From the NCBI GenBank assembly GCA_035464655.1, contig DATHRZ010000130.1, positions 1 to 64,000 of the forward strand: a stretch of 64,000 bases of DNA, in the 5' to 3' direction. This document shows positions 40,976 to 49,337 of this stretch, piece by piece. The notes under the pieces are model-generated. The model was not told where the DNA came from. It ran no database searches and was given only the letters and a program-made list of their open reading frames with translations. The stretch comes from JARFPW01 sp035464655 (GTDB lineage: Bacteria > Gemmatimonadota > Gemmatimonadetes > Palauibacterales > Palauibacteraceae). Each line of letters starts with the position of its first letter. Within the stretch, counting starts at the first letter, position 1. The position numbers were made by a program, and so were the translations under genes.

Positions 40976-42018
40976 GCGGCGATTCGCAAAGCGAGACCGA
41001 GAGACAGCATCATCATCGGCGCGATCGCCGCCGCTTCACGCTCCGCTACGCTGCCGCTCTTGAGCTGCACCTGCTCGAGCGGATTCGCGATGCGCGTTTC
41101 GACTCCGATCCGCTCAGCCAGCGCATCGGCCAGGGCCGGAACGCGCACGCCCCCGCCACACAGGTACAATCGACCGAGCCGGGCCCCGAGCTCCTGCGTC
41201 TCGAGGAACGCGGTGGCCCGCTCGATGCCGCGCGCGACCTCCTGCGCCCGCTCGTACAGAAAGGCGCGGAGGCTCTCGTCGACCTCTTCGCCGCGCAGCA
41301 CCTTCTCGGCCTCGTCGGCGAGCATGCCCCGATCGCGCTGCAGGTCGAGGGCGAGACGGCGGGTTCCGAAGCTGATGTCCCGGGTCAGAACCGGCACGCC
41401 ATCGTCGAGGATGTTCACCGTCGTGGTCTCGTGGCCGAGATTCACGAGGGCCGAGATGCCTCGCATCGCCTCGGGATAGTTGACTTCGAGGGCATTGTGC
41501 ATCGCGAAGGCGTCGACGTCGATGATGCGCGGGCGGAGCTTGGCCTCTTCGAGCAATGCGAGCTTGTTCTCGATCAACTCCCGCTTGGCGGCGACGAGGA
41601 GGACGCTCATCTGCAGGCCCTCTCCGTCGGGGTCGGTAATCTCAAAGTCGAGCTGCACGTCGTCCATGTCGAACGGCACGTGCTGCTCGGCCTCCCAGCG
41701 GATCACTTCGCGCGCGTCCTGCTTCGACATCCGGTCCATCTGGATCGGCTTGATGATGACGTCGCGACCGCCGACGCTCACGACCACGTCGCGGGTCTCG
41801 ATGGCCTGCTCGACGAACATCTCGTCGATGGTCGACGCGACGAGGCCAGGGTCCATGATCTCGCCCTCGACGATCGCGTCGCCGCCGAGCGGATGCACGA
41901 CCAGGCGTTCGACCACCGGCGTGGGCCCGGAATGGTCGATTACGGCAACCTTGATGAAGCCGCTTCCGATGTCGAGACCTACCGAGCGCCTCTTGCGGCC
42001 GAGTCCGAACAGAGCCAT
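40972..42018 (-). CDS. pilM: Type IV pilus assembly ATPase-like protein PilM
   Basis: A 348-aa actin-like (FtsA-fold) cytoplasmic protein. Seen are VGLDIGSGFIKVAVID at the nucleotide pocket, the SHS2-type insert, INLGHETT-like LVNLGHETTTVNIL and YLCGGGVRVPALADAL. It docks to the N-terminus of PilN. ATG 42018 (MALFGLGRKRRSV) was chosen; an ATG 18 bp upstream is possible. First gene of the pilMNOPQ operon. Confidence 0.95.
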   Translation of the reverse strand: MALFGLGRKRRSVGLDIGSGFIKVAVIDHSGPTPVVERLVVHPLGGDAIVEGEIMDPGLVASTIDEMFVEQAIETRDVVVSVGGRDVIIKPIQMDRMSKQDAREVIRWEAEQHVPFDMDDVQLDFEITDPDGEGLQMSVLLVAAKRELIENKLALLEEAKLRPRIIDVDAFAMHNALEVNYPEAMRGISALVNLGHETTTVNILDDGVPVLTRDISFGTRRLALDLQRDRGMLADEAEKVLRGEEVDESLRAFLYERAQEVARGIERATAFLETQELGARLGRLYLCGGGVRVPALADALAERIGVETRIANPLEQVQLKSGSVAEREAAAIAPMMMLSLGLALRIAA

Positions 42019-42071
42019 GCGCTGCGCCCCGATCACGGCAAAATAGTACAGTGGTTCCGGCGGAACGGTTG

Positions 42072-42101
42072 ATTGTAGGAGCCGCCGGGCGAAGCTGTCA
42101 A
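42072..42101 (-). promoter_or_regulatory. Sigma-70-type promoter of pilMNOPQ
   Basis: On the minus strand TTGACA (42096-42101) and TACAAT (42072-42077) are 18 bp apart, close to consensus, some 55 bp before the pilM ATG. It starts right after the stop of the upstream prepilin gene, so the assembly operon can be transcribed independently of the glycosyl-transfer and minor pilin genes. Confidence 0.65.
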
Positions 42102-42105
42102 ACGC

Positions 42106-42522
42106 TCAGGGTCCGGTGGACGCGCCCGCCTGGCTCGCCGCGCTCAGCACGAGCATCCGGCCGCCACCGAGCCTCTTCACGGTCACCTCGAGCGCCCCGG
42201 GAGCGACGTCGTCGCGTCGCGCGTAGGCGGCCTCGTAGACCTCCCGTTGGAATGTAGCACGAATCGTTCCGGCAGTGCCGGACGCACGCCCCGCCCGCAC
42301 CAGGTCGCTCGCGCGCTGCGCCAGTTCGGCGGCGCGGCCCTGGGCGGCGGCGGACCTGGCGGTGCCGGTCGACGACGTGAGCAGGCCGATGAGAGCTACC
42401 CCGGCGAGGGCGAGCAGCAGCACGGCGACCATCGCTTCGACCAGCGCCGCGCCGCGGGCGCCGTCGGAGGGCGGGGTCGCCCGCTGCGATCTCCGGGCTG
42501 ACTGGCTCACGATCGGCCTCAC
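42106..42522 (-). CDS. Minor prepilin-like protein (PilV/GspI type)
   Basis: 138 aa. A basic leader of about 24 residues ends in RGAALVEAMVAVLLLALAG, a type IV prepilin cleavage site (G before AALVE) with the conserved Glu at +5 and a hydrophobic helix. The remainder is a small globular domain. GTG start overlaps the stop of the FimT-like gene (GTGA). PilD should process it. Likely part of the tip or initiation complex; the exact minor pilin class is uncertain. Confidence 0.72.
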   Translation of the reverse strand: MRPIVSQSARRSQRATPPSDGARGAALVEAMVAVLLLALAGVALIGLLTSSTGTARSAAAQGRAAELAQRASDLVRAGRASGTAGTIRATFQREVYEAAYARRDDVAPGALEVTVKRLGGGRMLVLSAASQAGASTGP

Positions 42523-42959
42523 GGGATCCGCCGTACCCGCTCGATGCGCAGCCGGCCTAGAAAATTGCAGACGATTCGTATCGACCGCCGGCCTCGATAC
42601 AGGTAGACGCTGCCCGGAGCCGCCTGCCCGCGAGCATTAAAGCGCAACGTCGCGGGGCGCACGCGTAGCGAGTCGACGGGCAGCGCGTCGGGCCCCGCGA
42701 GCGCCAGGCGGATGAGCACACCGCCGTCTTCCGCCGTCAGCACCAGGTCGCCGCCCGCGTCCGCGAACCGAATCGTCTCGCGGCGGTTGACGGCCATTCG
42801 TCGCGCGAGCGACAGCTCGGCCACCACCTGGCGCGCCGCCCCGCGCAGGACGGATGCTTCGCGGAAGGTCCGCAGACCCGTCCAGCTCAGCGTCAGCAGT
42901 GTGCCGAGGACGGTCAGCGCAATCAGCATCTCCGGCAAAGTGAATCCGCGCGCGGGCAC
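42519..42959 (-). CDS. Minor prepilin, FimT/GspH type
   Basis: 146 aa. The leader MPARG is followed by FTLPEMLIALTVLGTLLTL (cleavage after G, Glu at +5). The following domain has the FimT/GspH pattern LSLARRMAVNRRETIRFADA and a C-terminal SVYLYRGRRSIRI. Start is GTG, six to seven bases after GGAGG. It is translationally coupled to the second minor prepilin. Confidence 0.8.
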   Translation of the reverse strand: MPARGFTLPEMLIALTVLGTLLTLSWTGLRTFREASVLRGAARQVVAELSLARRMAVNRRETIRFADAGGDLVLTAEDGGVLIRLALAGPDALPVDSLRVRPATLRFNARGQAAPGSVYLYRGRRSIRIVCNFLGRLRIERVRRIP

Positions 42960-43030
42960 GGTGCGCCTCCTGGTTCGGGTCGGTGGAACGGCTCATCGAT
43001 CCGACGAAGCGGCACGCCGTCATCGTTCCA

Positions 43031-44998
43031 TCAATCGCGGGGCTCCGGAACGACCCCGAGCGGCTCGAATCCGCTCGGTCGGTAGAGCCAACCCGCCTCG
43101 CCCGGCCGTCGGGCGAGGAAGGACGGATTCAGATCGCGCAGATCCCTCACATAGACGACCGGTCCGGCGAGCGCCGGATCATTCGCGAGAAGGAACGGCA
43201 GCCAGTTCCCGTAGCCCGCGAGGTCGTGCTCGATCTCGACGCGGCACTCCGGCGCAAGCGACCGGCCCGGCTTCAATTGGAGAGTCGGATCGCCATTCAA
43301 CGGCACCTGCTCCGCTCGGCCGCGCTCCAGTCTCTCGAGCTCCGCCGAGAGCCGCCGCGGTGGCCATCCCTGTTCGCGTGCGCGGCGGAGCAGCCGTTCG
43401 ATGTCGCAATGATCGGCACCCCGATACACGACCTCGGCCACGCTAGCAGTAACGCCGGCACCTCGCATTCGGGCCAGCAGCCGGTTGCCCCAACTCACGG
43501 CGACGAAGACTACCCCACGGTCGATGTCGGCCCTCTGGGCCAGCGCCGGCAGATCGACTTTCATGCTGGCGAGAGACGAGGCATAGGCATCGACCCGGTT
43601 CGGAGCCGCGTACAGGCCAGTGTACGCGAGGCACAGGAACACGATCGTCACCGCCGCCCGGCGCACATCCGTACGACGACCCGACAGGTCACCGAGCCAG
43701 AGCAGCCCGCGGGCCGTCAGCGGTACGAAGAACAGGAGCCCCGTATAGAGGAACCGCGGTCCCAGGTAAGCGTCACGGTGCCAATAGAAAAAGTAGGCGG
43801 CGGGGATCGCCAACAGACCCAGTGCCATACGCCGGTCCCACGCATCGCGTCCGCCGGTCAACGCCAGGTAAATGCCCGCCGGCAGGAGCGCGGGGATCGG
43901 CCATTCGAAAGACAGTGCGGCCAACATCGACAGATCGATCAGTTCGTTCCGCAGGCCGGTCCACGGAGTGTGCGCTTCTCCCCACGGCGAGGTGTGAAAA
44001 CCCACACCATGGGACGAACCCCAGAGTTCGAGATATCCGGGTACGAGCGGATCTCCCGTCATGGCCGCGTTCCACGCCAGATAAGCACCAACGGCGCACA
44101 GGCCGCCAGCGGCAGCCAGCAGGATCGATGGTATCCGCAGCGAACGGATCGCATGGACCAGGCCGATTGGCGCGAACACCGCGGCGATCGCCAGCGCGGT
44201 GAGCGGGCGAGCGAGGCCGGCCGCGCCGATCGCGAGGCCGGCGGCAAGGGCCCACGTCGCTGCGCCGCCGCTCTCCCAGCGGTGAAAGCTGGTCAGGAAC
44301 AGGGCAGCGAAGAACAGGCAGGAAACATGGTTCATGAAGCTGGCACCCATGACCCAGAAGAACGGGGCGAACAGCAACAGAACCAGGGCGACGCGACCTG
44401 TTCGTTCATCCCAGGCCGCGGCAGTGAAGCGATAGAGCAGCACCGCCGTGGCCAGGCTGAGCATGACGGGAACCAGCCAGGCCGCCCCGACCACGACGCC
44501 TAGCGAAAGAACCGCCGCATGGCCCGGTGGATACTGAGAGAACCAGCGGCCGCTCCGCACGAGCATGTGCTGGGTCGCGATGAAGGACTCATCGTGTGGC
44601 GCGGGGGCGCCCAGCCGACCCTCGGCGAAGATCTGTGCCTGGAACAACTGGACGACGCTGTCGACGAGGAGCGGCCGGTGCTCGAAGACGACGACGGAGG
44701 TGAGGACCAGGACGACCGCCAGCCCGACGCCGAGCAGCGCGACAAACACACGATCAGGCAGCCGCCGATCCATTTCGCTCACCCTCGCCTCCAAACTGTC
44801 CGGGAGGCGAGGCAGGAGCCTAGCTACGAGCCAACCGATCGATCCAAACACGAACATCCCGAGCAGCCACTCCAGCGGGGGCACCAGCCGCGTCGCCGTC
44901 GAGACTTCTAGCGGGCCGAACACTCGGTCGAGCGGAACGAACGGGACGAGGACGAGCAGCATGCCGATGCCCGTCACGATTCGACCGATCACCGGCAT
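43031..44998 (-). CDS. GT-C-fold (GT39/ArnT-like) membrane glycosyltransferase, putative
   Basis: 655 aa, with about 11-12 membrane helices up to about residue 450 and a soluble C-terminal part of about 200 residues. The first large loop carries acidic residues (LLVDSVVQLFQAQIFAEG), as in lipid-linked-sugar GT-C enzymes, and GRWFSQYPPGHAAVL matches members of the dolichyl-phosphate-mannose transferase superfamily. Acceptor unknown. 40 bp after the GT2 gene, in the cluster between pilA and pilM. Confidence 0.65.
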   Translation of the reverse strand: MPVIGRIVTGIGMLLVLVPFVPLDRVFGPLEVSTATRLVPPLEWLLGMFVFGSIGWLVARLLPRLPDSLEARVSEMDRRLPDRVFVALLGVGLAVVLVLTSVVVFEHRPLLVDSVVQLFQAQIFAEGRLGAPAPHDESFIATQHMLVRSGRWFSQYPPGHAAVLSLGVVVGAAWLVPVMLSLATAVLLYRFTAAAWDERTGRVALVLLLFAPFFWVMGASFMNHVSCLFFAALFLTSFHRWESGGAATWALAAGLAIGAAGLARPLTALAIAAVFAPIGLVHAIRSLRIPSILLAAAGGLCAVGAYLAWNAAMTGDPLVPGYLELWGSSHGVGFHTSPWGEAHTPWTGLRNELIDLSMLAALSFEWPIPALLPAGIYLALTGGRDAWDRRMALGLLAIPAAYFFYWHRDAYLGPRFLYTGLLFFVPLTARGLLWLGDLSGRRTDVRRAAVTIVFLCLAYTGLYAAPNRVDAYASSLASMKVDLPALAQRADIDRGVVFVAVSWGNRLLARMRGAGVTASVAEVVYRGADHCDIERLLRRAREQGWPPRRLSAELERLERGRAEQVPLNGDPTLQLKPGRSLAPECRVEIEHDLAGYGNWLPFLLANDPALAGPVVYVRDLRDLNPSFLARRPGEAGWLYRPSGFEPLGVVPEPRD

Positions 44999-45038
44999 CA
45001 GCTCCCGCTCGTAGCGTACGCTCGCCCGCCCCGTCCGC

Positions 45039-46019
45039 TCAATCGCCCGCGGCGGCGTCGTGCAGGGGGGGCGACGAGGCAGCGGGCGTCTGCGGATCGA
45101 GGTTCCTGTAGCGCGCCACCACCCAGGCCGGCCTCGCCTTCGTCTCGTTGTAGATTCGGCCGATGTACTCGCCGATGATCCCGATGGCGAGCAACTGGAT
45201 CCCGCCGATGAACAGGATCGAGGTCATCGTCGACGCCCAGCCGAGTATCGCCTCGCCGGTGAACAGGCGCTGGTAGAGCACGTTCAGCATGACGATGAAT
45301 GCGACGCCCGACACGATGAAGCCGAGCAGCGTGGCGAGCTTCAGCGGCAGATCGGAGAACGCGAAGAAGGCGTCGAGCGCCATGTGCACGAGCCGGCGCG
45401 GCGATTGCCGCGGCTCCCCCGCGAAGCGTTCCGCCCGCTCGAATTCCACGCCGGTCTGCCGTCCTCCCACGTAGGCCCGGAGACCGCTGACGTAGCGGCT
45501 GCGTTCGGGCATGCGGTTGATCATCTCGACCACCGAGCGATCCATCAACGAAAAATTGCCGGCGTCGGCCGGAATCTCGAGCGAGCTCACGGCGCCGAGG
45601 ATGCGGTAGAACAACGAGAACATCGCCCGCTTCAGCCGGCTCTCCTTGCGGTTCCGCTTGACGGCATAGACGACGTCGTACCCTTCCCGCCATCTGGCGA
45701 CGAGATCGGGAATCACCTCCGGCGGATCCTGCAGGTCGCCGTCGAGCAGGACGACGGCGTCCGCGTCGGCCATGGACAGGCCGGCGGCGATCGCGAGCTG
45801 CTGCCCGAAGTTGCGCGACAGGTGGACGACGCTGACCCGCTCGTCGGACTCCGACAGCCCTGCGAGCAGAGCGGCCGAGCCGTCGTGGCTCCCGTCGTCG
45901 ACGTAGATGATCCGCCAGTCGAACTCGAGGCCGGACAGGACCTGGCGCAGGCGCGCGTCCAACTCGGGCAGGATCTCGGCTTCGTTGTAGATGGGTACGA
46001 CGGCGGCCAGTTTCTTCAC
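45039..46019 (-). CDS. GT2 family polyprenyl-phosphate glycosyltransferase (DPM1/ArnC/GtrB-like)
   Basis: 326 aa. A GT-A domain with VVPIYNEAEILPEL, YVDDGSHDGSAALL and LLDGDLQDPPEVIPDLV is followed by two C-terminal membrane helices (about 230-300) typical of ArnC/GtrB enzymes that load a sugar onto polyprenyl phosphate. GTG start at 46019 overlaps the preceding gene (GTGA). It would supply the lipid-linked donor for the adjacent GT-C proteins. Confidence 0.9.
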   Translation of the reverse strand: MKKLAAVVPIYNEAEILPELDARLRQVLSGLEFDWRIIYVDDGSHDGSAALLAGLSESDERVSVVHLSRNFGQQLAIAAGLSMADADAVVLLDGDLQDPPEVIPDLVARWREGYDVVYAVKRNRKESRLKRAMFSLFYRILGAVSSLEIPADAGNFSLMDRSVVEMINRMPERSRYVSGLRAYVGGRQTGVEFERAERFAGEPRQSPRRLVHMALDAFFAFSDLPLKLATLLGFIVSGVAFIVMLNVLYQRLFTGEAILGWASTMTSILFIGGIQLLAIGIIGEYIGRIYNETKARPAWVVARYRNLDPQTPAASSPPLHDAAAGD

Positions 46020-47653
46020 GGCGTCTCCCCGGGTGCGGTGTCCGCGGCTTCGTCTTCGGCTTCGCGGTCGATCCAACTGTACAGGCCGATCAACTCGACC
46101 CCGTCGAGCTCCGCGGCGAGCAGTGGCCGCGTGCCCCGGTATACGGCCCCCCAGCCGCGCTCGAGCATCGCCTTGCGACCGAGGAGCAGCAGATAGTCGG
46201 CCGGCGGTACCTGTGTGAACCGAAGGTCGTTCCGCAGCAGGCCCAGATCCTGAAGTTGCGTATAGTACTCGGCATTCGGGTACGCGACCACGCGTGCCCC
46301 CGGCGGCAAAACACGCTCGGCCTCTTCCCGGAAGCTCGCCGTGAACGCATCGAACCAGTAGGTGGCTTCGAGCCCCCACCGGGCCGCTCCCGACGCCCCT
46401 CCGACGGACTCGGCATAATAGGACAAGTAATACGGAGAGGCCCGGAGTGCCCCGAGAAGCGACGGCGCGAAGTACAGGGCGCCGAGCAGGAGCGGCACGG
46501 CCAACTTGCCCGCCGACACGCGAGCGGCCTCCGTTCGTCGTTTCAGGGCGCCGGCCAGGACGCCGAATCCGATTCCCGCCATCACGGCCACGAACGGAAA
46601 CATCGGAAGCCACAGGCGGACCCCGTCGTGGTTCGGAGAATCGGGCATCGCCATGAGCCCGCACCAGAACGCGACCTGGACGAAACAGAGCGTCGCCAGG
46701 CGGCGCGTAGCCCCCCGGCGGATCACCGTCTTGAGCGCCACGGTCGCGAGGGCGAGCGTCGCCACCGGCAGGGTCGCGACCGTCATCACGATCGCGTGAT
46801 GCCAGGGGACGGCGAATGGGAAAATCCGGCCGGCATAGTAGGTCGAAATCGGAACGTACGCCTCGCGTGACAGGCTCTCGGCGATGAGGCGTCTCTGGTA
46901 GCCGAGCGGGTCGGACCATGCCGCCGGATTCACCAGCAGCGAGATCAGCATCGCGAGCGCCAGCCCGTACAAGCACACGACCACGGAGCGCCTCGTGCGC
47001 GCCTGGAGGAGCATCCATGCGGCGAGTGGGATGGGTAGAAGAAATGCGGTGAACTTGGTGGCCAGACCCAGCCCGAGGGCCAGCCCCGCCAGGACGATCC
47101 AGCGTCGCCTTCCGTCGTGCACGTAAAAGAACGCGCTCATCGTCGCGACGAACCAGAACAGGGTGAGCGGCATGTCGGTCGCCGCCACGTGGGCGTGGCC
47201 GAACACGCGCGGCATCAGAAGCAGCGAGAGCCCGGCCGCGGCGCCGGCCGCCGGTCGCGTGAGCCGCGCCGTCCAGCCGGTGACGAGGCCGACGAGCAGG
47301 GCGAACATCAGCAGGCTCGAAAGCCGATAGGAGGCCGGTACGCCAAGCAGGTCGCCCGACACGGCGTCGGTGAGAGCCATGGCCATCTTGTAGACCGGGG
47401 GATGCGGATTGTAATAGCGATCCGCGTCCCACGCCGCCTCGATCGCCCCGGCGGACAGCGCGTCACGCCATTCGCCCGACACAACCCTCGCCGTCCAGTC
47501 CTGGATGCGCTCGACCGACTGGAAGTACCGAGGCTCGTCCCACGTGACGCCGACTTCCGCGAGTCCGGGAAGGCCCGCGACGAGCGTGACAACGGCGAGC
47601 GCGGCACCCAGCATGGCGCCCCGGCGACCGGAGCCGGAATCAGATCCACGCAT
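46016..47653 (-). CDS. GT39/ArnT-like membrane glycosyltransferase
   Basis: 545 aa with about 11 membrane helices. The N-terminal loop has VTWDEPRYFQSVERIQDW (acidic DE catalytic candidates), and HAHVAATDMPLTLFWFVATM matches the TDxPL motif of ArnT/PMT-type transferases. The C-terminal 120 residues are soluble. ATG at 47653 is one base past the upstream stop. It is paralogous in layout to the next gene upstream. Confidence 0.78.
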   Translation of the reverse strand: MRGSDSGSGRRGAMLGAALAVVTLVAGLPGLAEVGVTWDEPRYFQSVERIQDWTARVVSGEWRDALSAGAIEAAWDADRYYNPHPPVYKMAMALTDAVSGDLLGVPASYRLSSLLMFALLVGLVTGWTARLTRPAAGAAAGLSLLLMPRVFGHAHVAATDMPLTLFWFVATMSAFFYVHDGRRRWIVLAGLALGLGLATKFTAFLLPIPLAAWMLLQARTRRSVVVCLYGLALAMLISLLVNPAAWSDPLGYQRRLIAESLSREAYVPISTYYAGRIFPFAVPWHHAIVMTVATLPVATLALATVALKTVIRRGATRRLATLCFVQVAFWCGLMAMPDSPNHDGVRLWLPMFPFVAVMAGIGFGVLAGALKRRTEAARVSAGKLAVPLLLGALYFAPSLLGALRASPYYLSYYAESVGGASGAARWGLEATYWFDAFTASFREEAERVLPPGARVVAYPNAEYYTQLQDLGLLRNDLRFTQVPPADYLLLLGRKAMLERGWGAVYRGTRPLLAAELDGVELIGLYSWIDREAEDEAADTAPGETP

Positions 47654-47654
47654 C

Positions 47655-49337
47655 TCAGCGAGTCCGGTAGACGCGCAGGAGGGGAACGCCGTCGTAGCTG
47701 AGTTCGTACGCCGGACGGCCGCCAAACTGGAACAGGGCGCGATCCGTGGGTCGCCACACGGCTTTTCGATCCAACACCAGCACGAAGTCGGCCTCCCGGG
47801 CCGGCCGTTCGAGCCCCTTCGGTAGCAGATCGTCGGCGTCGCACGTGAGGGTAACGCCGCCCCCCGCGGGGTTCTCGGGCGTCCATGACTCGACGATCCA
47901 GTCCCGGGCCAGCCCCTGGAAGCGGTAGAAACAGAGCTCCTCGGTGAGGAACCCCGGATCGACGACGGCGCCTGCCGGAATCAGGCTGTCGAGGTCAGCG
48001 ACGATCGACGGACTGAACACTTCCTTGAGGTTCGTCACCTCGAGTCCCTTCTCCGCGGCGCCCGCCGTCCCTCCGACGAGGAGGTTGGCGTAGGAGAGCT
48101 GATATGGGTGCGACTGCACGGTCGCGCCGGCGGCCGGCGCCAGAATCGCGATAAGCGCCAACGCCTCGAGCCATACCCGATCGGGGGCCGAGATCCGGGA
48201 CAGCCACTCCCCGAGTCGATGCGTCCCGAGGCCCACCAGCACGCACTGGAAGGCGAGGGTGGGAAGGAGCAGCCGGACGCCGTCATGCATCGGGGCCCAA
48301 GGCAGGAGGAGGGCGGCATACAGGACCCCCATGTTGAGCAAGCAGAACGACACGAGCCAGTGCCGCCGAACGAGGGTCGACCCCGCCACGATCGCCGCGA
48401 GGAACGTGGGCGGCAGCACGATGAGCGTCCAGACCCACGGATAGTGCACGGGTGGCCGAAATTCGTAGACGACCCCGAAGTACTCGGTGCGGAGTCGGGC
48501 CATCGCGTCGTCCACCCGGTCGAGCCCCGCCCCAAAGTAGTCGGCGAGACCCACCTCGGGCGCGACCCAGATCACCGGGTTCACGAACACGAAGACGGCC
48601 ACGGCCGCGATGGCCACGATCACGAGCGCGGGCAACGCTTCGCGGGGCCGCCGAATCAGCAGCCACACGACGAAGACGGGGGCGAGCAGGAGTCCGGAGA
48701 ACTTCGTCGCCGCCGCGCAGCCGAGCAGCAGCCCCGAAGCGACGAGCCAGCCGATCCGGCGGGTGCGCTCGAACACCGCCAGCGACGCGGCCGACATGAA
48801 CCAGAAGCAGGCGAGAAACAGGTCGGTATGGGCCAGGTGGCCGTGGGCGAACAGGGTCGGGTAGGCGATCACGGACAGGCCGGCAGCCAGACCGGCCAGT
48901 CGCGATCGCATCGCCCAGAAGGTGAAGGCGGTGACCCAGCCCGCCAGGGCGGCGTAGGCGAGCATCACGGCCAATCGGTAAGCGGTGAGCGTATCGACCC
49001 AGCGGTGCGCGGCCAGCCACGTCATCCCGCTGAGTTCCCGGGCGAGCGGAGGATGAGGAATGCGCTCCGGGTACCAGCGCCACGCCTCGAACACGACCTC
49101 GCGATCGAGCACGGTGGTCGGGCGACCGGACGCCAGCTCCGAGCCGAACTCGCGAAACCAGCCGATCTGGCGCAGGGACGAGGCGAGATAGTTGGCGACG
49201 TCGCTGGCGATCCCGTAGTCGGACGCCGTGACGAAGACCAGCACGAACGCCAGGGTCGCCATTGCGAGGCCCATTGTGCCCAGCTTTGGGGGAAGCTCGC
49301 GAAAGTTGGGGTCGCGCACACCGCTCCAGTCAATCAT
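47655..49337 (-). CDS. GT39/ArnT-like membrane glycosyltransferase
   Basis: 560 aa with about 11-12 membrane helices. The motif GHLAHTDLFLACFWFMSAAS corresponds to the TDxxL region of the superfamily, and the first loop ends HPPLARELSGMTWLA. PWAPMHDGVRLLLPTLAFQ is shared with the gene downstream (SPNHDGVRLWLPMFPF), so the two are likely paralogues. ATG 49337 overlaps the YfhO-like stop by 4 bp. Substrates are not known. Confidence 0.78.
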   Translation of the reverse strand: MIDWSGVRDPNFRELPPKLGTMGLAMATLAFVLVFVTASDYGIASDVANYLASSLRQIGWFREFGSELASGRPTTVLDREVVFEAWRWYPERIPHPPLARELSGMTWLAAHRWVDTLTAYRLAVMLAYAALAGWVTAFTFWAMRSRLAGLAAGLSVIAYPTLFAHGHLAHTDLFLACFWFMSAASLAVFERTRRIGWLVASGLLLGCAAATKFSGLLLAPVFVVWLLIRRPREALPALVIVAIAAVAVFVFVNPVIWVAPEVGLADYFGAGLDRVDDAMARLRTEYFGVVYEFRPPVHYPWVWTLIVLPPTFLAAIVAGSTLVRRHWLVSFCLLNMGVLYAALLLPWAPMHDGVRLLLPTLAFQCVLVGLGTHRLGEWLSRISAPDRVWLEALALIAILAPAAGATVQSHPYQLSYANLLVGGTAGAAEKGLEVTNLKEVFSPSIVADLDSLIPAGAVVDPGFLTEELCFYRFQGLARDWIVESWTPENPAGGGVTLTCDADDLLPKGLERPAREADFVLVLDRKAVWRPTDRALFQFGGRPAYELSYDGVPLLRVYRTR